A DNA stretch of 48,388 nt, from contig WRKJ01000102.1 of assembly GCA_009778135.1 (NCBI GenBank), positions 1-48,388 of the forward strand, in the 5' to 3' direction. The DNA is from Defluviitaleaceae bacterium. Its GTDB lineage: Bacteria > Bacillota_I > Bacilli_A > MOL361 > Turicibacteraceae. Below, one piece after another: positions 32,157 to 41,023 of this stretch. Both the position numbers and the translations under genes were made by a program. Position 1 is the stretch's first letter, and each line of letters starts with the position of its first letter. The notes below the pieces were generated by a model that was not told where the DNA came from, did not search any database, and saw only the letters and a program-made list of their open reading frames with translations.

Positions 32157-32309
32157 GCTCAAGTAAAGATATTTGGTTGTTTTATCGTGAAATACGCAAC
32201 CAATTAGATGAAAACGTCTATCAAATAAACAAATGTTGTCATTTTAAAAAGATTTTTTTCGTTTTCTGCGTAAATAATAGATGAGGGGGTAAATGAGGAG
32301 GTTGAAATC

Positions 32310-32363
32310 ATGACAACATTTGAAACAGCAGTGAGTCATCTTTACAGGGTCATTCGCACATGA
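32310..32363 (+). CDS. 17-codon upstream ORF coupled to comFA
   Basis: GAGGAGGTTGAAATC precedes an ATG encoding MTTFETAVSHLYRVIRT and then TGA. The stop overlaps the comFA ATG (ATGA). comFA itself has no separate ribosome binding site, so its translation probably depends on this short ORF. Confidence 0.6.
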   Translation: MTTFETAVSHLYRVIRT

Positions 32364-33727
32364 TCGATATTTACGGAAGAGAGTTTTTAGAAAAAGAATT
32401 TTTACAACTCAAACGACAACAAGTCATCACCGATCAACCAATCACAACCATCCCAGGCCTTACTGAAGGTACTTGCAACAGATGTCTAAACGATGAACAC
32501 CATTATTTTTCAACGTTCACCTATCGTAACGAAAAAATCATTTACTGTCGAAAGTGTATCGGCTTTGGACTCATCACCAACCAAGTAAAACTGTATCGCA
32601 TACCCGCCACGAATCAAATTGAAGCCAATGTTGGGCAATTAAACAAAGACTTCCAACTTTCTTTCTTGCAAGAACGGGCATCAAATTTCAGCAAAGAGAT
32701 CTTAAAAGAACAACAAACGGGAATGGTTTGGGCTGTTTGTGGTGCGGGAAAAACAGAAATGATGTTTGAATCCATCTCTGAAGCACTAACTGATGGCAAA
32801 CGCGTTTGTTGGGCAATCCCGCGTTCAGATGTGGTCATTGACTTAGCACCACGAATCAAAACAGCTTTCCCCAACGCTAAAGTCGTCACTTTACACGGAA
32901 ATAGTGACGAAAAAGCAGACTATGGTGATATCGTCGTCACAACCGTTCATCAAATGATTCGCTTTTACCAAGCATTTGATTTCTTAATCATTGATGAAGT
33001 GGATGCTTTTCCGTACACCTTTGATGACATGCTCGTCCGAATCGCAAAACGCGCATGCAAAAAGGATGCTGCTACCATTTATTTATCTGCAACCCCTTCT
33101 AGAAGTGACCAATCTAAAATAAAAAGAGGCATTTTAAACGCATGTATCATTCCAGCACGCTTCCACCTTTTTCCATTGGATATCCCTCAGTATAAATGGT
33201 GTGCCAATTTTCATCGACATGTTTCAAACAATAAACTACCCCTTGTCGCTCAAAGTTGGATCAAAAAGAAAATACAAAAAGAGCGTCGTGCACTCCTTTT
33301 TGTACCAACCATTGACTGTGGCTTAAAATTTCAAGCAACATTAAAAAAGCGCCTCAACTTAAACATCGACTTCGTTTATTCCAGTGATCCCGACCGTCTT
33401 GACAAAGTGGCACGCTTCAAGCAAGGAGAAGGTCAGTTTTTGATCACCACCATGATTTTAGAACGTGGTGTCACCATTCCCAATATTGACGTGGCTATTT
33501 TTGCCGCTGAACACGACATTTACGAAGAAAGTGCATTGGTTCAAATAAGTGGTCGTGTCGGTCGAAATCCAAAATGGCCAACAGGGGAGATCATTTTCTT
33601 TCATCATGGTGTTACGAAAGCCATGGAAGATGCTAAACTGCAAATCATCAACATGAACAAATCAGCCAAAAACCAGGGACTGCTGAAGGACGCAACAGCT
33701 TCTAAGACGAGCGCCACTAAAGTATAA
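32360..33727 (+). CDS. comFA: ComFA-like DNA helicase for competence
   Basis: This is a 455-residue superfamily 2 helicase. It has an N-terminal four-Cys zinc-binding segment (CNRCLND then CRKC). Walker A is AVCGAGKTEM; motif II is LIIDEVDAFP; motif III is YLSATPS. The C-terminal helicase half has ERGVTIPN and QISGRVGR. ComFA drives uptake of single-stranded DNA during transformation. Length and order match the family. The T-rich sequence with GCGTAAATA at about 32268-32276 may be an alternative-sigma competence promoter. It is followed by a comFC-like gene. Confidence 0.9.
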   Translation: MIDIYGREFLEKEFLQLKRQQVITDQPITTIPGLTEGTCNRCLNDEHHYFSTFTYRNEKIIYCRKCIGFGLITNQVKLYRIPATNQIEANVGQLNKDFQLSFLQERASNFSKEILKEQQTGMVWAVCGAGKTEMMFESISEALTDGKRVCWAIPRSDVVIDLAPRIKTAFPNAKVVTLHGNSDEKADYGDIVVTTVHQMIRFYQAFDFLIIDEVDAFPYTFDDMLVRIAKRACKKDAATIYLSATPSRSDQSKIKRGILNACIIPARFHLFPLDIPQYKWCANFHRHVSNNKLPLVAQSWIKKKIQKERRALLFVPTIDCGLKFQATLKKRLNLNIDFVYSSDPDRLDKVARFKQGEGQFLITTMILERGVTIPNIDVAIFAAEHDIYEESALVQISGRVGRNPKWPTGEIIFFHHGVTKAMEDAKLQIINMNKSAKNQGLLKDATASKTSATKV

Positions 33728-33800
33728 GCCTTGGACGCACGACGAAGACGTGATTAGAAACCACTGCGCTTATCATGACAAAAAAGGAGACCATTTTATC

Positions 33801-34223
33801 ATGACTTGTATTGCATGTGATAACAGCATTAGAATTGAGACGTTAAAACAGCTTTTTGCATTAAAACCGTTGCTTTTGTGTGGGCGTTGTTCCGAGTATT
33901 TGATTCCGAAGTCTACTGAAATCCTTTATGAAGATAATGAATGGATTCGAACAATCATTGATCGCTTAAATCAAGGAGATCTGGTGCTCATTCAATTATT
34001 TAAAAGGCATTTGCAAAAAGCCCTGATCAAAAAAGGCACACTAAAATCTAAAATGATCATCATTGAATCAAAAGAAGCATTACCCTATCCTTGGTTAGAA
34101 ATTCTAGTTGAAAGCATCATAAAAAAGGATAAGAAAATCATATTTTCTCCTTCAAGGGATGAATTACTCATAACTGTTGAGAAGCAAAAAAATGTAAAAT
34201 CCCAAATTTCATTAATTGGTTAG
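33801..34223 (+). CDS. Shortened ComFC-like protein
   Basis: The 140-residue product begins with the ComFC-type zinc motif CIACDNS and LLCGRC. A segment WIRTIIDRLNQGDLVLIQLF follows, which matches the region ahead of the phosphoribosyltransferase domain. ComFC is usually about 220-240 residues and ends in a PRPP-binding loop (VDDVxTTGxT-like). That loop is absent here and the C-terminal 60 residues are unlike it. AAAAAGGAGACC sets the start at 33801 rather than the first in-frame ATG. It is either a degenerate comFC or a divergent form. A role in DNA uptake is inferred from position. Confidence 0.6.
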   Translation: MTCIACDNSIRIETLKQLFALKPLLLCGRCSEYLIPKSTEILYEDNEWIRTIIDRLNQGDLVLIQLFKRHLQKALIKKGTLKSKMIIIESKEALPYPWLEILVESIIKKDKKIIFSPSRDELLITVEKQKNVKSQISLIG

Positions 34224-34256
34224 GTTTTATTTTTAACCTTTTTAACGCAAAGTGAT

Positions 34257-34286
34257 TTGAATTTTCAGGTTGTTTTGTGGTATAAT
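34257..34286 (+). promoter_or_regulatory. Promoter of the SH3-tail membrane protein
   Basis: TTGAAT (34257-34262) and TATAAT (34281-34286) are 18 bp apart, with a TGG extension of the -10 box. Confidence 0.75.
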
Positions 34287-34323
34287 TTAAAAAGAATAGA
34301 TATTTCGAGGAGGCTTAATTGCC

Positions 34324-34959
34324 ATGAGTAATGAAAATAAACAGGATGAAACAATTGAAAATGAGAAAAACGAGAAAACATCCCAAGCGACAGTCTTAAA
34401 GCAGCTCAATGATCAAACTTTATATCCGATGCAAGAACGAATTGGAATTTATGTCATTGCCGCTTTATCTACGCTAGGTCTGATTTTAATCACCTATACA
34501 GGTGTTATGGCAGTTGTGACCAGTGGGACCAATGGTTACACACCGACAGAAGTAGACATAGATAATGTCAATGAATTACTCGATGATTTAGACGACTTGC
34601 TTGAATCCATCGTTGAAGAAGAACCGCAAGAAGGCGCTCAACACGAAGCCGATTTACATGAGTACGTTGATTCAGAAGAGACTCAAGATGCAGATGAAGA
34701 GCCTGAAATGGAACCTGCGACAGAACCCGAAACAGAGCCTGAAACGACATCGCCTTCACCAACCCATGGAACGATTAATGCAAACTTAGTTGAATTCTTC
34801 CGTCATCCTAATGTAGATGGACTAGGCTTCATCTATCGTGGAGACGTGGTTTCAATCATTGACTTTGACAGCAACCCTTACTGGATTGCAGTTGACATAC
34901 CAAACGAATTTGGTATTTCACCTGTCTACATCGAAAGAAGTCGTGTTGATATTGATTAA
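34324..34959 (+). CDS. Membrane protein with extracellular SH3-like domain
   Basis: This is a 211-residue protein with a 50-residue acidic cytoplasmic start. One membrane helix follows (IGIYVIAALSTLGLILITYTGVMAV). Next is an acidic Glu/Pro-rich linker (repeats of EPE and ETEP) about 80 residues long. A C-terminal SH3b-like domain begins at NANLVEFFRHPNVDG and ends VYIERSRVDID. It would present an SH3 domain on the cell surface on a flexible stalk, perhaps sensing wall peptides. AGGAGGCTTAATTGCC precedes the ATG. It forms its own transcription unit. Confidence 0.7.
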   Translation: MSNENKQDETIENEKNEKTSQATVLKQLNDQTLYPMQERIGIYVIAALSTLGLILITYTGVMAVVTSGTNGYTPTEVDIDNVNELLDDLDDLLESIVEEEPQEGAQHEADLHEYVDSEETQDADEEPEMEPATEPETEPETTSPSPTHGTINANLVEFFRHPNVDGLGFIYRGDVVSIIDFDSNPYWIAVDIPNEFGISPVYIERSRVDID

Positions 34960-34967
34960 CAACTGAT

Positions 34968-34996
34968 GAAACCGCCTACGTATAGGCGGTTTTTGT
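34968..34996 (+). terminator. Terminator after the SH3-tail gene
   Basis: ACCGCCTA at 34971-34978 pairs with TAGGCGGT at 34983-34990, followed by TTTTTG. Confidence 0.85.
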
Positions 34997-35032
34997 TCGT
35001 TATTCATTTTATGAAACATCATTCATCATTTC

Positions 35033-36451
35033 TTACTTTTGTAATAATAATGATTTTGGTTCTAGTTTTAATGCATACCAAATAGGAAGAATAGTGGAGA
35101 TTAGCACACTCATCAGGCTAATCAATCCAAAGATTGAAATGACAATACCATTCAAAGATACATCAGAAAGTGCGAGCGATTGTTCAACTGTGAGTTCCGT
35201 TGGAATATGAAGCGTCAATTCTAATGGCGTCTCTCCAGGTGTAAAATGGTGCGTTGCTAATTGTTCAATAAGCTGCTGTTCGAACAAATGATTTGTTATG
35301 ACCTGTGAAAAGAGATGCCCCATAAAAATAGCGACAACAAGACCACTTATTGTAATCATGCCAATTTCTAACAAGATTTGAAAGATAATTTTTATCTTTT
35401 TGTCTCCCAAAGCGCTATAAATACCCATTTCATAACGCCGATCTCGTAAAAACAAGAGTAAAACCAATGTTAGAATGAAAATAGAAGCAACGATCACCGT
35501 CAACTGAATCGCACTTGCAATTTCTACAACGACATCCATTGAGTTAACAATCGGTGAAAAGACAGCTTCATCTATTCCACCAACTATCCAGTCACTAGGC
35601 AGCAAGTCTGACGCTGCGTAAGCGAACACTTCTAAATCACGCGGACTATGAAGCACAAAAAGCGTATCCAAAAAAGGTTCTTCTCTAAAAGCACCTCCTT
35701 GTCCCAAATAACGGAAAGTCTCTTCATCAGCTTCAATCATAGCGTTTTTTTCAAACATTAACATGCTTTCTGCTACACCAAAAGGCATATAAAACAGAAT
35801 AGGATAAATCCTATCCTCCTCCACAGGATCAAAAATACCAACGATTTTAAATTCTAATAATCGTTTTGACAACACAAAGTCTTCATTAAATCGATCTGAC
35901 CAGTCTCCTTGCCATCTATAGTCATGGGCAATATTGGCAATTTCAATCGTGGATCCGATGCTTAAATCATTCATTAAAGCAATACGCCTTGGAATCATCA
36001 TGACCAGTGCATCAGTATCTATTTCTTCTTGTGTGAAAACTCTGCCTTCGACTAATGAAATCAGCCCCGCTTCCACATCTGCAATGTTAGGATTATTCAC
36101 ACCCCAAGCTGTAAAAAATCCCGGATCCATCGTATCTATCCAACTCAATTCTTGACTATAAAAAAACGTACTCATCGTAAAATCATAGGCGCTCACATAA
36201 GACAAATTCCCAATTGAAGTAATTTCTTCCCTTGTGGGTTGTCCCCATCCAAAGTTTAAATCCCCATCATAGACAAGGGTCGCAACAGATGGCAACTGCA
36301 TCAATAAACGTGTCTCTGTCGCAACCATTGCTTGGCTCATAGAAATGCCACTTAATAAAAAACTACCTAACAAGATCATCAAAAATAACAACGAGAAACT
36401 CTTGACAGGCTGCCTGATAACGTTAATCATTGCCCGTTTAAATATACCCAT
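35033..36451 (-). CDS. FtsX-like ABC permease
   Basis: This is a 472-residue paralog of the 21547 and 24391 permeases: one N-terminal helix, a large outer domain and three C-terminal helices. The coupling segment is DRRYEMGIYSALGDKKIKI. It is the last gene of a leftward set with a lipoprotein and a secreted SH3 protein. No ATPase is encoded nearby. The ribosome binding region is unusual: a run of eight G residues follows the lipoprotein stop and ends 5 bases before the ATG, so slippage in that tract could change expression. Confidence 0.75.
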   Translation of the reverse strand: MGIFKRAMINVIRQPVKSFSLLFLMILLGSFLLSGISMSQAMVATETRLLMQLPSVATLVYDGDLNFGWGQPTREEITSIGNLSYVSAYDFTMSTFFYSQELSWIDTMDPGFFTAWGVNNPNIADVEAGLISLVEGRVFTQEEIDTDALVMMIPRRIALMNDLSIGSTIEIANIAHDYRWQGDWSDRFNEDFVLSKRLLEFKIVGIFDPVEEDRIYPILFYMPFGVAESMLMFEKNAMIEADEETFRYLGQGGAFREEPFLDTLFVLHSPRDLEVFAYAASDLLPSDWIVGGIDEAVFSPIVNSMDVVVEIASAIQLTVIVASIFILTLVLLLFLRDRRYEMGIYSALGDKKIKIIFQILLEIGMITISGLVVAIFMGHLFSQVITNHLFEQQLIEQLATHHFTPGETPLELTLHIPTELTVEQSLALSDVSLNGIVISIFGLISLMSVLISTILPIWYALKLEPKSLLLQK

Positions 36452-36456
36452 CTCGA

Positions 36457-36464
36457 CCCCCCCC
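36457..36464 (-). repeat. G8 homopolymer in the permease ribosome binding site
   Basis: Eight consecutive G (C on the plus strand) lie directly after the TAA of the lipoprotein gene and before TCGAG-ATG of the permease. In AT-rich DNA this is rare. It is the only likely Shine-Dalgarno region. Confidence 0.7.
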
Positions 36465-37625
36465 TTATGTTAATGTCACAAATTGAATCTGATGATCTTC
36501 AAGAAACACCCCAGGACCGCTAAGTGCTAACCTTGTGTAAATCACATACGAGCCTTCTGCAATCGGAAAGATTTCAAAAGAATTTGAAAGATGCATGCGT
36601 TCAAGCTCTTCTACTGTAAACATTTCAGCACCACTAACGGTTAATGGAATCTCTATTTCCATCTCGTTAACAAGGATACCATTTAAATCATACATTCTAA
36701 AAAGAGATGCTGCTTCGTTGACGGTAACAAGATGAGAACCATCAAAAGAAAAATGTGCCCAGATACTTTCTTCTTCCTCTAATTGAATGATGTGACTAGA
36801 CATGCTGTAAACATCAAATAGGATCACCTCATGATGAAGCGCAAAACTACTTGAAGGCGACTCAGTTATGAGTACCTGAGCGTCTCTAAAATCTAAATGA
36901 CCATACCAAAAATTCTCTTTCTCAAAGATGTGTGTTTCACCTGTTTCTAAATCAAGAATCCCATATCTGCTCAACACGCTCCCAGCATGAAAATCCGCAA
37001 TAAAATCAGTGACAAAAATTTGATTTTCATCCACAAATTGATGCATGATATGGATCTGTTCATCAATTTCAGCAAGGATCTCTATTTCCCCAATGTGTAA
37101 GTTAAATCTTACAGGGTTAACAATCGTACTTGATAAGTTATCAGGCCCTGCTTCTAGTACATAAGCAATCAATTCTCCTTCAACCACTTGTAAAAATCCC
37201 ATCCATAGCGCTGATACTTCCCCATCATCATAAAAGAGCGTTTCAATCACTTCTAATTGCTCGTTGAAAATAACGATACGAGCCGCTTCATGGTTGATGC
37301 TCACGACATGTGCTGCATAATAACCATTTTCCAAATCCCAAACGCCACCAAATAGGTACATCTCACCTAAATCATAACTTGCAACTATTTCTCCTGTTGT
37401 TAAATCCACTAATGAAAATTCATTTGAGAAAGTTCCCGCTTGATGTGTCGAATGTAGTATATTAGATACATTTTTCATGACCTCTTCAAGTTCATCATCG
37501 ATAACTATTTCTATTGTGCCGCTCTCAGATCCCGTACTTTGTTCATTACCTAAATCTCCATTTTCAGTGTTGCAAGCAGTTAAAAAGAGCAACATTGCGA
37601 TTGTTAATCCTGATATCTTTCCCAT
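36465..37625 (-). CDS. Beta-propeller-like lipoprotein
   Basis: This is a 386-residue lipoprotein with a lipobox (LFLTAC, Cys about 18). After an acidic linker, residues 45-386 are beta-rich with repeating units such as FSLVDLTTGEIVASYDLGEM and YGILDLETGETHIFEKENF. These resemble blades of a WD40/YVTN-like propeller. GAAGGAG precedes the ATG. It sits 13 bp upstream of the FtsX-like permease and may be its extracellular partner. No enzyme motifs are seen. Confidence 0.65.
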   Translation of the reverse strand: MGKISGLTIAMLLFLTACNTENGDLGNEQSTGSESGTIEIVIDDELEEVMKNVSNILHSTHQAGTFSNEFSLVDLTTGEIVASYDLGEMYLFGGVWDLENGYYAAHVVSINHEAARIVIFNEQLEVIETLFYDDGEVSALWMGFLQVVEGELIAYVLEAGPDNLSSTIVNPVRFNLHIGEIEILAEIDEQIHIMHQFVDENQIFVTDFIADFHAGSVLSRYGILDLETGETHIFEKENFWYGHLDFRDAQVLITESPSSSFALHHEVILFDVYSMSSHIIQLEEEESIWAHFSFDGSHLVTVNEAASLFRMYDLNGILVNEMEIEIPLTVSGAEMFTVEELERMHLSNSFEIFPIAEGSYVIYTRLALSGPGVFLEDHQIQFVTLT

Positions 37626-37715
37626 TCGAAATCTCCTTCATTTCATATATCTCTTAAATGCGTTTAAAACTCTGACGTAACTTACATCAGAGTTTTAAGC
37701 TAGTTTGGTAAAAAA

Positions 37716-38297
37716 TTAATGCCGACAAGCCGCAGGTAACTGACTTGTAGCTACCCACATCAGTCTTCCTCCCCAACCATTATGACCGTTTCTACCTGCA
37801 GTACCGCCAATCGTTCCTAAAACCCATTCCCAATTACCTGACCGGAAACGTCCAGATCCCCATGGTCGAAACGTTGCACCAGTCGAAATATGATCTAGAG
37901 CAGGTCCACCGGGTGCGTGCCTTACTTCAGTTCCAGCTGCGCTTATGCGACAGGTTGTCCCACCATGGTTACCATCTGGTGTCAGTTGAGATGTTGCCAC
38001 CCAATAAGTTCCAGAAAGCACTCCATTCATTTGTGCTGCTGTTCCTGAAACTGAACCTTGAATCCATGTCCAATTATTCACAACTTGAGGAAACGTTAAT
38101 GGAAACTCAACAAAATTAGCATTTTGCCTAATGCTTCCAACATTTCCCCCATTCGGATTAGTTCTTACATAGGTGTTTCCAGTCATCACTACTCTCCAAC
38201 GACGCTGGGGACCATGTGCTTCTACCAAATTCACACCTGCAAACATCATTACTACTGCTGACAAAGTCAACACTACTTTCTTCAAAATTTTCTTCAC
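37716..38297 (-). CDS. Secreted protein with two SH3-like repeats
   Basis: This is a 193-residue protein with a signal peptide (KKVVLTLSAVVMMFAGVNLVEA). Two similar units follow, each with a variable turn and a shared ending: YWVATSQLTP in the first and LMWVATSQLP in the second, each preceded by a WxWxxGxxxGTA stretch. The second unit has two cysteines (TCRISAA and AACRH). The fold suggests SH3b-like domains that bind peptidoglycan or peptides. A GTG at 38297 with AAAGGTGG upstream is the better start. It heads the set with lipoprotein and permease, again a secreted protein plus FtsX-like module. Confidence 0.65.
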   Translation of the reverse strand: MKKILKKVVLTLSAVVMMFAGVNLVEAHGPQRRWRVVMTGNTYVRTNPNGGNVGSIRQNANFVEFPLTFPQVVNNWTWIQGSVSGTAAQMNGVLSGTYWVATSQLTPDGNHGGTTCRISAAGTEVRHAPGGPALDHISTGATFRPWGSGRFRSGNWEWVLGTIGGTAGRNGHNGWGGRLMWVATSQLPAACRH

Positions 38298-38537
38298 TTG
38301 TAATTCCACCTTTATTTTGTTATTTTGAAAGATTTATCCTATTCCCCAGCAGATTTTCTTTCATTAACGGTCATTTTATCAGATTATATTTTAAAAGTCA
38401 ATCATTTTCTTACATTTAACACATGTATTCTACTAACAAAAACGATTACATATTAATCTGTTGTAAATTTTTAAATTTGGAGAAGAACGTTAAGAATTGT
38501 GGAGATGACATTGAATACAATGCTTCTATTCCACAAA

Positions 38538-39749
38538 TTAGTGTCTATTTTTCGATGAATTAACCTTTAGAAAAACAAAGATAACGATTAGAGAACTAAC
38601 AATAGAAATAATAAAATTAATAATGATCACATATTCTACGCCAAAAAATCTCAATAAAAGACTACCAAATAATAAGGATAGTATAGCACCTATTCTAGCA
38701 CAAGTTGCTTTAAAAGAAGTCAACGATGAAATCCTTTCTTTTGAAACCTGTTTAGAAAATATATACGTACACAGATAGCCAATGAAAGTGAATAGAGATA
38801 CGAATATCATATATATTAAGATTGATAAAAACGTATTCCCGAAAACAATTAAAATCGGCAATGTGGTAGCTACTAAGCTAATAGTAATGATTAACAATTT
38901 AGAAATCTTTAATTTAATGTTATCTAGAGAGATATTATAAACAAACATACCAATTAATTGAAATATGATATAAAATATGAAAAAATGCTCTGGATTGATA
39001 GATCTATTTAACAAGAAAGCTTGCCATAATTGGAAATGCGTTTGAAAAAAAAATTGACTAAGTATCGTTAAAATAATGATGAGTTTAATATAGATACTGT
39101 TATTAATTTCTTGGAATCCATGAATAATTTGGTTTTTAATCAATTTAAAATCTATTTTATGTTGAATTTGACTTGAGGCTCCTAGGTTTTTGAAAAAAAG
39201 CTGTACAAATAGTAAAGTCATAACAACAAAAAAAATACTAATAAAATAGAAATAAACATCCATTTTACTATATAATATCGACCCTAAACTACTACCTACT
39301 ATCAATGAAATAAATGTTAGTTGATGTGACCTGCTCACAAATTTGTTAAGTTTATCTTGGTCGTTAATTTTAATATCATTAATAAGTTCTGCATCTAAAG
39401 AGCCATCTGTTAAAGCTGTTGATACTCCATATAAAAACCATCCAATAAAAATAATCCAAAAATTGTTAAAATATATAATTGATAAGAATGTTAAAATTAA
39501 TAAAGATTTTCCAATCAAAAATATTGCTTTTCTTGATAAAAAATCTGCTAAGATTCCACTTGGATATTCAAAAATCAAAATTGCTATGCTAAAACTAGTT
39601 TGTATCATAAGAATTTGTGACAATGTCAATCCCTTGTCTAAAAGCAATACGGTTAGCACAGCATGAGGTAGAGAAAGCGAAAGGGTAAGGAGCACGATTG
39701 AAAAATAGTAGACTAAGATGTTATCGTTTAAACTGTTATTCATTTTCAT
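38538..39749 (-). CDS. MFS transporter
   Basis: This is a 403-residue protein with about 12 hydrophobic helices. The loop between helices 2 and 3 reads EYPSGILADFLSRKAIFLIGK, close to the MFS motif (G-x-L-a-D-r-x-g-r-k). It is probably a drug or peptide efflux pump, but the substrate is unknown. I use the ATG at 39749 rather than an upstream TTG; the ribosome binding site (TTAGGG) is weak in either case. It is divergent from the Spo0A-C-like regulator at 40111, which may control it. Confidence 0.8.
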   Translation of the reverse strand: MKMNNSLNDNILVYYFSIVLLTLSLSLPHAVLTVLLLDKGLTLSQILMIQTSFSIAILIFEYPSGILADFLSRKAIFLIGKSLLILTFLSIIYFNNFWIIFIGWFLYGVSTALTDGSLDAELINDIKINDQDKLNKFVSRSHQLTFISLIVGSSLGSILYSKMDVYFYFISIFFVVMTLLFVQLFFKNLGASSQIQHKIDFKLIKNQIIHGFQEINNSIYIKLIIILTILSQFFFQTHFQLWQAFLLNRSINPEHFFIFYIIFQLIGMFVYNISLDNIKLKISKLLIITISLVATTLPILIVFGNTFLSILIYMIFVSLFTFIGYLCTYIFSKQVSKERISSLTSFKATCARIGAILSLLFGSLLLRFFGVEYVIIINFIISIVSSLIVIFVFLKVNSSKNRH

Positions 39750-40110
39750 AATATTAACCCTAACCAATTTGACCCTGTGATAAAATCTTTAATTTTTTTC
39801 ACTTTGAAACATCCCTTTATTCGACCCAGGTCGATTTTTAAATTTTCAGTAACTGTTTAGCTATAAAGGTATTATACACTATTTTCTATTAACATTCATT
39901 AGACAAAAATTAACATTTTTACAAAAAATCTAAATTTCTATTAACATTTGTTAACATTCTTGGATGCAGACGAAAAAAAAGAAAGATTTCAAAGTGTATT
40001 GCTTCATTTTCTCATTTACAAAAACCGACTTTATGTTATATAATCATTATAAAGAACTAGATGTCTATCATGCTGGTATTTAAAATGATAATTGAAAGGA
40101 TAAATAACTG
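39750..40110. promoter_or_regulatory. Divergent regulatory region with TTAACATT repeats
   Basis: No gene is seen. TTAACATT occurs four times: 39889-39896, 39910-39917, 39951-39958 and 39961-39968. The first two are 21 bp apart. The last two form a close pair (TATTAACATTTGTTAACATT). Such repeats suggest binding sites for a regulator of the MFS gene, the response regulator gene, or both. Confidence 0.5.
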
Positions 40111-40917
40111 ATGGCAAAAGATACAATATTAATAATCGAAGATCATTTAGAATTTGCAAATGGGCTAGCAAACTGTTTACAAGAGGGTGGATTCAACACA
40201 CTGCATACAGATAATATCGATGATGCACTTAAAATCATAGAAGAAGTAAGGCCATCTGGGATATCATTGGATATTCAATTAAAAGGGGAACTGGGCTTGG
40301 ATATTTTAAAAACATTGACATCAGAAAAAACTTATGATGACTTTAGTCCTACAATCATCATCGTTTCATCATTCATTGGCCTTCAAACGATGACGATGCT
40401 CCAAAAATATAAAATCCTATATTATGATAAAAGTCTTCCGACTTTTAAATATTCACTGGTCTTGAATACTTTTTCAATGTATCTTGACAATATGATCAAA
40501 CCTTCTTCAATGGTTAGTAAAATTGACATGCAATCTCCAATAATTCCTTCATTTCCTACAGGGGATACTTTAAGAAATGTTATTTCTAAAAAACTAGCTA
40601 TTTATGGATTGAATGTCAAGGCTACTGCTTATAAGCGCTTGATAGAAGGCGTATACTATACACTTCTTCCAGAAAAAAAGCAGAAAAATTCTTTATCTAG
40701 CATTTACATTGATATTCTTCATATTGACTACCACACCGCATTTACCAGTATTAAAAGATTACTTACAGATTCTTTCAGAAGAAATCCCACAGTTTTTAGT
40801 GAATTTTATCATGTCATATCTGGAGAAGCGCTAACTCAATCAAAAGTTCAGTCTGCACCAACGCCTAGTGATTTTATTTACTATATTGTCACAGAAATTA
40901 GGAAAGACTACGTTTAG
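40111..40917 (+). CDS. Response regulator with Spo0A-C-like output domain (paralog)
   Basis: This is a 268-residue protein, a clear paralog of the 10288-11121 product. The receiver shows LIIEDHLEF, the phosphoacceptor in GISLDIQLKGELGLDIL (the same LDIQLKGELGL core as its paralog), SS in IIIVSSF and the Lys in YYDKS. The C-terminal domain has LRNVISKKLAIYGLNVKATAYKRL and YHTAFTSIKRLLTDSFRRNP, the Spo0A-C-like pair of helices. No kinase is adjacent. GAAAGGATAAATAACTG precedes the ATG. It diverges from the MFS gene, with TTAACATT repeats between them. Confidence 0.75.
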   Translation: MAKDTILIIEDHLEFANGLANCLQEGGFNTLHTDNIDDALKIIEEVRPSGISLDIQLKGELGLDILKTLTSEKTYDDFSPTIIIVSSFIGLQTMTMLQKYKILYYDKSLPTFKYSLVLNTFSMYLDNMIKPSSMVSKIDMQSPIIPSFPTGDTLRNVISKKLAIYGLNVKATAYKRLIEGVYYTLLPEKKQKNSLSSIYIDILHIDYHTAFTSIKRLLTDSFRRNPTVFSEFYHVISGEALTQSKVQSAPTPSDFIYYIVTEIRKDYV

Positions 40918-41023
40918 TTCCTGATATTTTTTTATTTTAAAACACCCAATTCAATAGTCTGGCACAATTTCTTGTTTTTCCAGTGTCTATTTCATTGGGA
41001 GTCTGTCATTATTTAGGCGGTTT

